From Rhabdophis nuchalis (Eukaryota > Chordata > Lepidosauria > Squamata > Natricidae): a stretch of DNA of 64,000 nt. The stretch lies in contig CM077653.1 in the NCBI GenBank assembly GCA_039707465.1, positions 4,318,184 to 4,382,183 of the forward strand, in the 5' to 3' direction. Made by a program: the position numbers and the translations under genes. The notes beneath the pieces are model-generated. The model worked only from the letters and a program-made list of their open reading frames with translations. It had not been told where the DNA came from and ran no database searches. Of this stretch, positions 54,191 to 63,670 are shown one piece after another. Position 1 is the stretch's first letter; every line of letters starts with the position of its first letter.

Positions 54191-55442
54191 CAAATTTGCT
54201 TATTTGTTTTATTTTATTTATTTGGTTTGTCAAACGTGTACAAAGGTAGCAGGTATAAGTATAAACATGGGCATGAACAAAGGAAATGAATGCAAGTAAA
54301 TGGGGAGAGTAGGACAGGGACGGTAAGCACTTATGCACGCTCCCTTACGGACCTCTTAGGAATGGGGTGGAGTCCATGTTAGACAGTCTGAGGTTGAAGC
54401 TCTGGGGGTTTGAGGATGTAACAACAGAGTCAAGTAGAGCATTCCAGGCATTGACCACTCTCTTGATGAAGTTCTATTTTCTGAAATCGAGTTTGGAGCA
54501 GTTTACCTTGAGTTTGTATCGATTGTTTGCTCCTGTATTGTTGAGGTTGAAGCTGAACTGGACGTTGACAGGTAGGATGTTGTAGCAGACAATTTTGTGT
54601 ACTATGTTTAGGTCAGACTGTAGGTGGTGTAGTTCCAGGTTCTCCAAGCCCAAAATTTCGAGCCTGGTGGCATAAGGGATTCTATTGTGAGCAGAGGAGT
54701 GGAAGACTCTTCTCGTGAAATACCTCTGGACTCGCTCAATTGTATTAATGTCTGATATACAGTGTGGATTCCAGGCAGATGAGCTGTATTCGAGAATTGG
54801 TCTAGCAAAGGTTTTGTATGCCCTAGTTAGCAGCACAATGTTACTGGAGAAGAAGCTTCACAAAATATGTCTAGTTTGATGAAGAGAAGGACCAGGGGAG
54901 ACATGATAGCAGTGTTCCGATATCTCAGGGGTTGCCACAAAGAAGAGGGAGTCAAACTATTCACCAAGGCACCTGGGGGCAGGACAAGAAGCAATGGGTG
55001 GAAACTAATCAAGGAGAGAAGCAACTTAGAACTAAGGAGAAATTTCCTGACAGTTAGAACAATTAACGTCTGGAACAGCTTGCCTCCAGAAGTTGTGAAT
55101 GCCCCAACCCTGGAAGTCTTTAAGAAGATGTTAGATAGCCATTTGTCTGAAATGGTATAAGGTTCCTGCCTACGCAGGGGGTTGGACTAGAAGACCTCCA
55201 AGGTCCCTTCCAACTCTGCTATTGTATTGTATTGTAAAATTAGGTTAACAACTCTTAATGGCCTGTTGGGCAATGCTGTTACAGTGAGCTTTGGGGCTTA
55301 GATCATTTGAGATGGGTACTCCTAGGTCCTTGACAGACTGAGGGTCGTCTACGAGGTCATATCCGCCTAGCTTGTATTTGGTTTTCTGATTCTTGTTGCC
55401 AATGTGTAAGACAGAGCATTTGTTAGTTGAGATTTGGATCAA
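54191..55442 (-). repeat. L2-like LINE 3' part split by CR1
   Basis: - strand frames encode CSVLHIGNKNQKTKYKLGGY, KDLGVPISNDLSPKAHCNSI, then LLTRAYKTFARPILEYSSSA and FIKRVVNAWNALLDSVV: the thumb/C-terminal region of an L2/CR1-group reverse transcriptase. The 3' tail lies at 54191 ('ttttattttatttatttgg'). The two coding parts are separated by the CR1 copy at about 54843-55240. Confidence 0.85.
54843..55240 (+). repeat. CR1/L3-type LINE 3' end nested in L2-like LINE
   Basis: Sense copy encoding MSSLMKRRTRGDMIAVFRYL, RRNFLTVRTINVWNSLPPEV and LEVFKKMLDSHLSEMV with an almost intact C-terminal frame, ending in a short (ATTGT)n tail. Inserted opposite to the orientation of its host LINE. Confidence 0.93.
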
Positions 55443-56185
55443 TCATCATCAATCAATTTAGGATGATTGCTCCAGTTGGATTGTTCAACAGTCAGAAGTT
55501 CGGTTTGTCAGGAAAAAAAAATTGAAATGATTTGTTGCAATTGTCTCAACACTGGCACAGAGAATGTACTTGGGATCCTGGGGGCAATTTCAGAAAAAGG
55601 CCAATAAAAAGACAGAAGAGAAAGAAGAATTACGAGATTTAGCAGAGAAACAAGAATTATGAGGTTATCTTTCTTGGTTCACACCGAGATAAACAGTAGA
55701 AAAGAGGAAATAATGGCCACAACAGCAGCCTAACATTGCGGTCCCATTGTTATCGCTCGCTGATCGATTTTCCAATCTGAAACTTTCCAGCTGTTTCCAG
55801 GGGTCCCTGCACATCTGGAGAGTCCAGTAGCAGGTTGGGGAAGGTTGTTCTGTGGGATTTAAAAGAGATGTGGCTTCTTGGAAGGAAGATTATAAATAAA
55901 GCCTGCAATATTTTGCGAGGTAGCCTATTCAGGAATTTGAGTTTTGAGTGCATGTTGATAATAAAAAAGCTAAGTAGTGTTTCAGTTGGCTAATAACTGG
56001 GTGGCCATCAAGGGAATTCCAGATTTGCAGGCAATGTCCTGGAGAAAAGTGCAATTAGCCATTGATCTCAAAATTTCCCTAAAGGAGCAAGTTATCATCG
56101 AACCAGGTTGGTGTGTAGTTCCTACAAAATCCCTCAGCCCAAAAGATAGTTATCTGGGGATATCAAAAATAGTGATGTTCTTTGT
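55443..56185. other. intronic DNA, no feature recognised
   Basis: About 740 bp without a recognised repeat or exon. Confidence 0.4.
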
Positions 56186-56860
56186 AGAGATTCTCAGTCA
56201 TCCAGGTCATGGTTGTCCCAAAGGTGCTTTTTTCAGGAAGCAACTGGACTTTCTTGTTTTTTCTTTAGAAGATGTTTCGCTTCTCATCCAAGAAGCTTCT
56301 TCAGCTCTGATGGGATAGTGGGGAACAGAAGGATTGATCTCCCTTCCAGACAGCTGGTCATTTGCATCCTTTTAGAGCAGTGGTTCTCAACTGGGTCGCG
56401 ACCCCTTTGGGGGTTGAATGACCCTTTCACAGGGGTTGCCTAAGACCCTCAGAAAACACATATTTTCGATGGTCTTAGGAACCGAGACACCAATTTTATG
56501 GTTGGGGGTCACCACGACATGAGGAACTGTATTAAAGGTTCGCGGCATTGGGAAGGTTGAGAACCACTGTTTTAGAGAGTCATTGAGGCTACTTGGAAGT
56601 TTACCTGGGTCCTCAGGGTCACCTGAATGGTTGCTCCTGGTTCCTGTGGTCTTCAATTTTTTTAAAGCTATACAATTTGGGATGAACATCCTTTGAATGG
56701 TGTGGCAGTTGAATTGGATTTCCAGAGGGGAAAGCCAATTCAACCATTTGCACCACTCAGGTGACCCTGAGGAGACAGGTAAACCTCCAGGTGGCCTCAA
56801 GAGCTCTCCAAAAGGACGCAAATGACCAGCTGTCTGCAAGGAGGATAAATTCTTCCAATC
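56186..56860. repeat. foldback element copy hosting a SPIN-like hAT
   Basis: Left arm 'caaaggtgcttttttcagga', 'tctcatccaagaagcttctt', 'cagctggtcatttgcatcct'; right-arm piece 'aggtggcctcaagagctctc', 'gcaaatgaccagctgtctgc', then cut by a SINE at 56861. Interrupted at 56378-56569. Confidence 0.85.
56378..56569. mobile_element. SPIN-like non-autonomous hAT (SPIN_NA type)
   Basis: 192 bp; ends cagtggttctcaac / gttgagaaccactg, with interior 'gggtcgcgacccctttgggg', 'catattttcgatggtcttag' and 'gttgggggtcaccacgacat', matching the SPIN_NA consensus as I remember it. Perfect 8-bp duplication ttttagag (56370-56377, 56570-56577), nnnTAnnn type. SPIN elements are known for horizontal transfer among tetrapods. 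Confidence 0.92.
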
Positions 56861-57136
56861 CTTAGCGCCGCAGAATGGAGTGAGCTCCCGTGACTTGTCC
56901 CAGCTTCTGCCAACCAGCAGTTTGAAAGCATGTAAAAAGTGCAAGTAGGAAAACAGGAACCACCTTTGGTGGGAAGGGAACAGGGTTCCGTGCACCTTCG
57001 GCGTTGAATCATGCCGGCCACATGACCACAGAGACGTCTTCGGACAGCGCTGGCTCTTCGGCTTTGGGACGGAGATGAGCACCGCCCCCTAGAGTCGGGA
57101 ACGACTAGCACGTATGTGCGAGGGGAACCTTTACCG
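56861..57136 (+). repeat. Sauria-type SINE, 5' truncated, sense
   Basis: Starts at 'ttagcgccgcagaatggagt' (tRNA-like head missing), then 'ccacctttggtgggaaggga', 'cccctagagtcgggaacgac' and 'ggggaacctttaccg'. Ends only 74 bp before the GRIK4 exon at 57211. Confidence 0.92.
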
Positions 57137-57210
57137 TTAATCATTTGGGGTGTGGAAAGGTTACCGATGGATGAACCCTCCCATTGAGTCTGTGTTCCTC
57201 TCCCCTGCAG

Positions 57211-57389
57211 GCCTTCTAAACCTAGAGAAACTGCTCCGACAGTTCCTTATCTCGAAGGAAACTCTCTCCGTTCGGATGTTGGATGAAAGCTGGGATCCCA
57301 CACCATTGCTAAAAGAGATCAGGGATGACAAAACTGCCACCATCATTGTCCACGCCAATGCTTCCATGTCCCACGTGATCCTCAAGAAG
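57211..57389 (+). CDS. GRIK4: GRIK4 internal coding exon (amino-terminal domain)
   Basis: 179-bp exon after a 15448-bp intron. Its first two bases complete the Cys codon begun at 41762. It reads [59 protein letters not shown] and ends in phase 0. It covers helices and strands linking lobe 1 to lobe 2 of the amino-terminal domain; NAS is a possible glycosylation site. Acceptor 'gtgttcctctcccctgcag', donor gtaaga. Compared with human GRIK4 as remembered, DESWDP replaces DDTRDP, and VILKK replaces TILLK. The following exon should start with Ala-Ala-Glu-Leu-Gly and lies beyond 64000. Confidence 0.97.
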
Positions 57390-57615
57390 GTAAGAGTAAG
57401 GGGAATGCTTAGTATCTAATCTGCAAGGCTGGGATAGGATTTGCACGTTAGCGTTTGGAACTTGGGTTCGGGAAATTAAGGAACGGGCAGAAAATAGATG
57501 TTGGGACAGTTCTCAGCAGTAAAATGGTGAAGCAGTGGCCTAGAGGTGGAATTCTCACCTCACAATCAGGAGGCTGTGAGTTTGATCCTAGATAGAGGCA
57601 CTTATTTCTCTCTCT
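57390..57615. repeat. intron start with short tRNA-SINE-like fragment
   Basis: 57523-57600 ('agcagtggcctagaggtgga', 'gtgagtttgatcctagatag') resembles a degenerate SINE head, ending in a short (TC)n. The rest is unassigned. Confidence 0.5.
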
Positions 57616-58125
57616 CTCTGGGCGCAATGAGGTGTTGACGACCATCTTTAAAGCGCTCCATGGCTCGGGGCCTAGTTACATGCGAGACCATCTCCTGCCC
57701 CATACGTCCCTCCGACCGATCCGCTCCCATAGAGAGGGCCTTCTCCGGGTGCCGTCGGCCGGGCAATGCCGGTTGGCGACACCCAAGGGAAGGGCCTTCT
57801 CTGTGGCGGGCCCAACCCTCTGGAACGACCTGCCCCCCCGAACTCCGCACTACCTCGGACCTCCGCCTTTTCCGCCAGCGTCTCAAAATGCATTTATTTC
57901 AACAAGCCAGCCTAGGATAACCACCCAATATGGACTTTTCATTCGTTGTAAATTTTAATTAGAGGATTTTAAAATGTTTTTAGCACAGGGTAACGTAAGT
58001 TTAATAAGGGTTTTAGTAATGGTGTACTTGTATATATGTATTGACTTTTAATTTTCCTGTGCGCCGCCCTGGGTCCTTTTGTAGGAGAAGGGCGGGATAT
58101 AAATTTAATAAAATAAAATAAATAA
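57616..58125 (+). repeat. L2-like LINE 3' end, sense
   Basis: Encodes GPSYMRDHLLPHTSLRPIRS, HREGLLRVPSAGQC, KGRAFSVAGPTLWNDLPP, then 3' UTR 'tgtgcgccgccctgggtcct' and an (AATAAA)n tail. Same family as 18890 and 28604; the most complete copy. Premature frame breaks are present. Confidence 0.9.
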
Positions 58126-58136
58126 AAATAATGAGA

Positions 58137-58437
58137 CAGTGGTGGATTGCAGGCGGTATGTCCCAGTATGGGTCGTACTGGAGCCTGCCTGGAGGACTAG
58201 ATACTGTTCCGGTATGGTGCTCCGAAGGCCCGTCTGCCCACCCGAGCTCCTTACTGGTCTTTTAAGTCTTCGGGGCTTCTGCGCACGGTGCATACAACAC
58301 CTGCACAATACTCCACTGAGCAGTTGGAGCATCGCAGAGGCACTAAGAAGCATGCACGCACTTCGCGCATCCATGTGGACCCCTCCAGGCCCATTCCAAC
58401 CGTACCAGTTGGGACGGGAACCGGAAACCCACCACTG
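58137..58437. mobile_element. non-autonomous hAT element
   Basis: 301 bp; ends cagtggtggatt / aacccaccactg; flanks taatgaga (58129-58136) and caatgaga (58438-58445), one transition. Interior not shared with other copies in the window. Confidence 0.88.
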
Positions 58438-58445
58438 CAATGAGA

Positions 58446-58742
58446 ATGTATCTGCTGAATGAAACTCCGCATTGGCAACAGGAAAAGCATTCAGCCAGTA
58501 AAGACTCCGCTCCATTCAGCTGCCCAAACTCCATCCTGCAAGGGATTATGGGGTCATTAAAAAAAAAAAGGCGCTGAGTTCTCGCATGAAATGGATTTTC
58601 TGAAACCGTAGAATTCAGAGGAGAAAAATCCAAAGATCCTGCCCTGAACTTCCATCTGTCCCATAATGGTTGAGCTCTCTAATCTTTGAGGACGTTCTGT
58701 TCTACATCAGCCGTCCTTTTCTCTCCCCGACTTTCTGTTTTC
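58446..58742. other. intronic DNA, no feature recognised
   Basis: Nothing recognised. Confidence 0.45.
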
Positions 58743-58900
58743 TTCATTCAAATTCAAATTCAAATTCAAATTTAATTTGTAGAACCGCTCCCTCTCCCCA
58801 CAGGGACTCGGGGCGGTGCACAGGGAAAGTAAAAACAATAAATATACAAATATAAATACATAATATAAAAACAGATTAAATCTATTCCTGTGCTAAAACC
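58743..58900 (-). repeat. L2-like LINE 3' UTR with (AAATTC)n tail
   Basis: 'attcaaattcaaattcaaat' tail, then 'accgctccctctccccacag', 'ggactcggggcggtgcacag' and an A-rich stretch. Same 3' module as 17453. Confidence 0.8.
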
Positions 58901-59360
58901 CGTTAAACTAAAATGCGTTCTGGAAAAAGAAAATATTGTTTTCTTGACTTTCCGAAGATTTGTTATGAGTCAGAGCAGTGGGCCCTTCAGGCATTGAAGT
59001 ATTTGGCAGTGTTCCTGAACAGTCCATCAAAAAAAAAAGGTGGGGACGAAACAAACAATGTATAAACAAGCATTTAAATCCATTTCTTCTTCAACGCACA
59101 TCGGCCTACTGTTGGGCAGGCCCTTTTGGGGGGGGGGGGGGGATAATGACTTTCACAAGCTTGGGCCTTGAGGGAAGACACCTTTGATGCTGCCTAACAT
59201 ATTTGGTGCAAAAGATGGAGATCTTCCAGAACTGAAGATCTGAAGGCCAGACGGTGAGCCTGCAAATGAATGTGATGAGACTTCAGGGACATTCCTGGGT
59301 TAGGATGAGGGTGAAGAATCCATGGCCCTGCAGATACTGCTAAAGTTGAGAAGTTTAGAA
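58901..59360. other. intronic DNA with poly-G run
   Basis: About 16 G at 59127-59142; otherwise nothing recognised. Confidence 0.45.
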
Positions 59361-59480
59361 CAACAGAGTTGGAAGGGACTTTGGAGGTCTTCTAGTCCAA
59401 CCCCCTGCCCAAGCAGGAGATCCTATACCACTTCAGACAAATGGTTCTCCTTAAAAACCTTCCATTCCTAATCGGTGGAA
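59361..59480 (-). repeat. CR1/L3-type LINE 3' end, antisense of an inverted pair
   Basis: 'cagagttggaagggactttg', 'gacaaatggttctccttaaa'. It faces a sense copy starting at 59515. Confidence 0.9.
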
Positions 59481-59514
59481 TGGTTCCCTTCCAAAGTTTG
59501 TGGAATTGTGGACA

Positions 59515-59834
59515 TATGAAGTGTTCCAATATCTCAGGGGTTGCCCCAAAGAAGAGGGAGTCAAACTGTTCTCCAAAGCACCTGAGGGCAGGACAAGAAG
59601 CAACAGATGGAGACTAATCAAAAAGAGAAGCAACTTAGAACTCAGGAGAAATTTCCTGAGAGTGAGGACAATTAACCAGTGGAACAATTTTCATCCAGAA
59701 GTTGTAAATGCTCCAAAACTGGAGGTTTTTCAGAAAATGGAAAATGTCTGGAATGGCATAGAGTCTCCTGCTTAAGCAAGAGGTTGGACTAGAAGACCTC
59801 CAAGGTCCCTTCCAACTCTGTTATTCTGTTAGTC
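59515..59834 (+). repeat. CR1/L3-type LINE 3' end, sense of an inverted pair
   Basis: Encodes VFQYLRGCPKEEGVKLFSKA, RRNFLRVRTINQWNNFHPEV and ends 'ccaactctgttattctg'. With 59361-59480 it makes a head-to-head inverted pair separated by about 35 bp. Confidence 0.92.
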
Positions 59835-60624
59835 TGCAAAGTCACTCTCCTGATCAGTCAACACAGGTTCAGAGGCCTGGTGGTCTCACATCCACCGAGC
59901 CAAGTCCAACGTCAATAATATTTGCCCGGTTCTTTGTCAAGATCCTCGTCAAGGGACAGCATCTCCTAAGCACAGCACTGTTTTAAGCACCCAGCTCACG
60001 GGACGAGCATCAGAGGGCTGCACATGTGTGCGCGTCGAAATCAAAGGCGGGTTTTGTTTGCAACCCCTTGATGGCTTGTGTTCAGTGTGGGAAATCAGAG
60101 CCAAGATATGGGGTTTCTCGGTTGCTCCGTCTCTCTCTGCTCGCTCGCTCTCGCTCTCTGCTAAGTTAATAAAGGATTTGAATGAATCCTCAGTATTGAG
60201 GGCTACTCCTTTATCCGGTTGCCATAGCAATGTCGCACAATGCACAGCGACGGAACCAATGGGATTTGGGAGGCCTGCGCCTCTTCCTCGTCCTTACTTG
60301 GAGCGTGTTCCTCCTCTTGTACCCGACATAAAAAGCCCTTCAAGATTGAAAGGGTTACACAGGGATTTTCCTTAAAACCCTGGCTTCTTAATTTGCTTCG
60401 TTTAATCTGGAGATGCTTACAGGAGATTGTCTGGGGAGAGAATAAAATCAGCCGATATAGTTGTGGCAGTCGCAGGTCTGGTTTGGTCTGATCCGATCTT
60501 CTTGAAAGCATGGCTCAACCAATGGTCCTTTTGAGAACCCCCTCTCTATGGAGGCCACACTTGGTCAAGAGAGGACTGGTTTCTTCATTCCCAAGATCAT
60601 CAGGTGGTTAACAGATAACAGATG
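59835..60624. other. intronic DNA, unassigned, GC-rich patches
   Basis: About 790 bp. 60100-60250 contains 'ctctctgctcgctcgctctc', then 'aataaaggatttgaatg' and 'gttgccatagcaatgtcgca'. Might be a decayed LTR or unique sequence; not resolved. Confidence 0.35.
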
Positions 60625-60929
60625 GACAGAGTTGGAAGGGACCTTGTAGGTCATCTAGTCCAACACCCCCACTCAGTCAGGAGACCCTACCCCATTTCTG
60701 ACAGATGGCAGTCCAGCCTCTCCTTGGAAGCCTCCAGGGATGAAGCTCCCACAACTTCTGAAGGCAACTTCTGTTCCATGAGTTGATGGTTCTCACGGTC
60801 AGAAAGTTCCTCCTTGTTTCCAGGTTGAATCTCTCCTTGGTCAGTTTCCATCCATTGTTCCTTGTCTGGTGCTTTGGACAATAGCTTGACCCCCTTCCTC
60901 CTCTCTGGGGAAACCCCTCAAATATTTGC
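60625..60929 (-). repeat. CR1/L3-type LINE 3' fragment
   Basis: Antisense: 'cagagttggaagggaccttg', 'ctgatg'-type variants of the 424/42182 subtype, - strand ETRRNFLTVRTINSWN. It ends in 'ggggaaacccctcaaatatt', where an LTR-like fragment begins. Confidence 0.92.
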
Positions 60930-61067
60930 TCCCTCCCCGTTCGTTCCTCTTTTGTGGCCTCTGGGAGGGGCAATCACTTCCCTTCCTCCTCTCTGGGGAA
61001 ACCCCTCAAATATTTGCTCCCTCCCCGTTCGTTCCTCTTTTGTGGCCTCTGGGAGGGGCAATCACTT
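60892..61067. repeat. 88-bp tandem duplication across a CR1/LTR junction
   Basis: 60892-60979 and 60980-61067 are essentially identical ('cccttcctcctctctgggga' ... 'gggaggggcaatcacttc'). The unit spans the end of CR1 and the start of the LTR-like piece, so the duplication came after these were joined. Confidence 0.95.
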
Positions 61068-61313
61068 CCAAGGTGGGGCTTTACTCCCAAGTCACCCCTG
61101 CTTTCTTAGTTGTTCTTGTCTTCTGGCAGCTCTGCGCATGCGCACACTGGGAACAGGCTCCAACTGTTCTTCTGCCTCACTGCTGTCTAGCTCCCTCTCT
61201 GCCTCCGATGCAAAGCCCTCATCAGAGCCTTCCCCAGACTCCAGGACTGGCCCAGGTTCCTCCCAACCCCCTCACTGTCCAACTCTGCTCCGCTGGCCGC
61301 CGCCGGGCCACAA
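60930..61313 (-). mobile_element. LTR-like repeat, partial (copy 5)
   Basis: 'gggaggggcaatcacttcca', 'gcgcatgcgcacactgggaa', 'ccttccccagactccaggac', ending 'gccgggccacaag', the - strand start region of the 45880 family. The acidic frame is disrupted. Confidence 0.7.
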
Positions 61314-61385
61314 GAGGGACACAAGAGGGCCGCCCTGGGTCCTCTGTGGAGAAGGGCGGGGTATAAATTTAAATAAATAAATGAT
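61314..61385 (+). repeat. L2-like LINE terminal fragment
   Basis: 'gggccgccctgggtcctctg' then 'ggcggggtataaatttaaat' and an (AAAT)n end. Only the last 70 bp are present. Confidence 0.7.
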
Positions 61386-61940
61386 CTTCTTAACTCCAAA
61401 AGCCTTCTCTTTCTCAGAATCCCCCCACTCTCCAACCCAAACCAACCAAAAAGCTGCCGAAAACAATTTCAAATTGGTTAAACCCTCCAGCCCTCCTCTT
61501 TCCTTTTTGTATCTTGCAACACCTTATACTTAACTGGTGGTTATTATTTCCCCTGCCAACCCATTTCAGATCTCTCCTCCTGCCTCTCTTTAAATGGCGC
61601 ATCCGTTGTCAAAACAGGTATTGTCTGAAAGGAAAAAACATCCTTCCAGACAAGACACTCATTTTTATCGCAGAGATTCTTCCCAGCAATGACAGTAATA
61701 ATTTCTTCCATCTTAACATATCTTCTTCCTTCCATGTCTTGATATAGTTATTTAGAAGACACACACAATTCCCTATTTGTCATTGGGGGTTTCTGGTTTT
61801 TTTTCTCTCTTGCTGGCATTTCCCTGCAATTGCAGGGTCCGTTATTAACGGATCAATCAAGTACTGATCCATTGTTGGCAATAGGAATTGACCGATTGGC
61901 TTGTCACTTGAAGCTTACATAACAGGCCGAGAGAGAAGTG
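61386..61940. other. intronic DNA, no feature recognised
   Basis: About 550 bp; no recognised repeat or exon. Confidence 0.4.
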
Positions 61941-62460
61941 ACAGATCCAAAGTCATCCAGCTGGCTTTCATGCCTAGAGCAAGACTAGAACTCACTGTCT
62001 CCTGGTGATCTTTCTCCAAATCATCTAGTTGACTTCATGCCTAAAATGGGACTAGAACTCACTATCACCTAGTGATTGGCCCAAAGCCACCCAGCCAGTT
62101 TTCATGCCTAGAGCAAGACTAGAACTCACTGTCTCCTGGTGATCTTTCTCCAAATCATCTAGTTGACTTCATGCCTAAAATGGGACTAGAACTCATTATC
62201 ACCTAGTGATTGGCCCAAAGCCACCCAGCCAGTTTTCATGCCTAGAGCAAGACTAGAACTCACTGTTTCCTGGTGATCTTTCTCCAAATCATCTGGTTGA
62301 CTTCATGCCTAAAATGGGATTAGAACCCCCTGACTCTTGATGATTATTCTCCAAGTCGACTTCATGCCTAAAATGGAACTAGAACTCACCAACTCCTGGT
62401 TCCTAGCCTGGTGCATTAAATCACTAGACCAAACCGGTTTTCTTACATTTGTCATAGGGC
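61941..62460 (-). repeat. SINE with 67-bp module arranged as 134-bp dimers
   Basis: The anchor 'aagactagaactcactgt' recurs at 61981, 62115 and 62249, exactly 134 bp apart. Within each, a second 67-bp half has the variant 'aaaatgggactagaactcac'. On the - strand the SINE head ('gtctagtgatttaatgcacc', 'aggctaggaaccaggag') lies near 62440. This is the same module as 25866-26690, in opposite orientation. Confidence 0.85.
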
Positions 62461-62849
62461 AACCCGGATATTTTATTTATTCATTAAATGTATACGCCAC
62501 CCATCTCACGACTCTGGGTGGGTTCTCTTCTTACCTTACCCTACCTTTTACCTTCTTTTCAATCTTAAAACTCATTTTATTCATCCATTCTGTTTGGCCA
62601 ACTTATTTTCAAGTCATATCTTCTCCCACAGGATTCTGAGAGGCACGAACACCTCATTGTCTGACACAACCATCTAGGCTTCCACCTACTAGTACACTTG
62701 TTTCCAGGAAGCCAGGGAAAATAATTGGTGGTGTTTCTTTGATTACCTGTCCCTGGAATCGAATGCACCTGATTTCAAAGGTAGAAGCAGAAAAAACACA
62801 GATGTGCCTGCCCTTCCCATCTTAAAAAAAGAGGCACATAATTCACAGA
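62461..62849. repeat. LINE tail fragment plus unassigned intron
   Basis: 62467-62530 ('ttatttattcattaaatgta', 'cgccacccatctcacgactc') looks like an antisense LINE 3' end. The remainder is unassigned. Confidence 0.5.
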
Positions 62850-63670
62850 TTAACAGAGTTGGAAGGGGCCTTGTAGGTCATCTAGTCCAACCTCCCCACT
62901 CAAGCAGGAGACCCGACACAATTTCTGACAAATGGCAATCCAGTCTCTTCTTGAAAGCTTTCAGAGATGAAGCTGCCACAACCTCTGAAAACTACTTCTG
63001 TTTAAAGGGTTGATGGTTCTCACTGTCAGAAAATTCCACCTTATTTCTAGGTTGAATCTCTCCTGGATCAGTTTCCATCCATTATTCCTTGTCTGGCCTT
63101 CAGGTGCTTTGGGAAACAGCTTGACCCCCTTCCTCCTCTCTGTGGCAGCCCCTCAAATATTGGAAGACTGCTATCATGTTCCTCTAACCCCCATACCTTT
63201 TATTGTAAGCTGTCTACCATGGACCTTACATATTTCTTAAGCGGTCCCTAAGGGGGCGTGCATAAGCACGCAAGCATGCCCTACCAGACCTGTCCTACTG
63301 TCCCCATTTATATGTATTCTTTTTATGTGTTTATGGCTATGTTTTGCTTATTTATATTCATTTATTTGTGCCATTTTTTCATGTATTTTCATACTTGTTT
63401 CCTTGTACTTGTTGATGAATGAATGAATGAATGAATGACTCCCCTGTCCTTCTCTTCCCTAGACTAGCCATGCCCAGTTCCTGCAACCATTCATTGTTAT
63501 GTTTTAGCCTCCAGTCCCTAAATCATCTTGATTGCTCTTCTTTGCACTCTTTCCAGAGTCTCAAAATCTTTTTTTATAGTGTAGGTGACCAAAACTGGAT
63601 GCCGTAATTTAGGCCTGGTCTTACTGAGGCTTTACAGAGTGGTATTAGCACCACACTTGATCTGAAGCAA
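62850..63670 (-). repeat. CR1/L3-type LINE 3' fragment split by L2-like LINE
   Basis: Antisense from 'cagagttggaaggggccttg' through 'ctgctatcatgt' (63179), resuming at 63439 'ctcccctgtccttctcttcc' and running to 'gtggtattagcaccacactt'. Intact copies read 'atcatgtctcccctg' across the break. Confidence 0.92.
63180..63438 (+). mobile_element. L2-like LINE 3' UTR with (TGAA)n tail, nested in CR1
   Basis: 'gcggtccctaagggggcgtg', 'agacctgtcctactgtcccc', then 'gttgatgaatgaatgaatga'. Sister of 30215-30442, but with a different tail unit. Confidence 0.85.
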
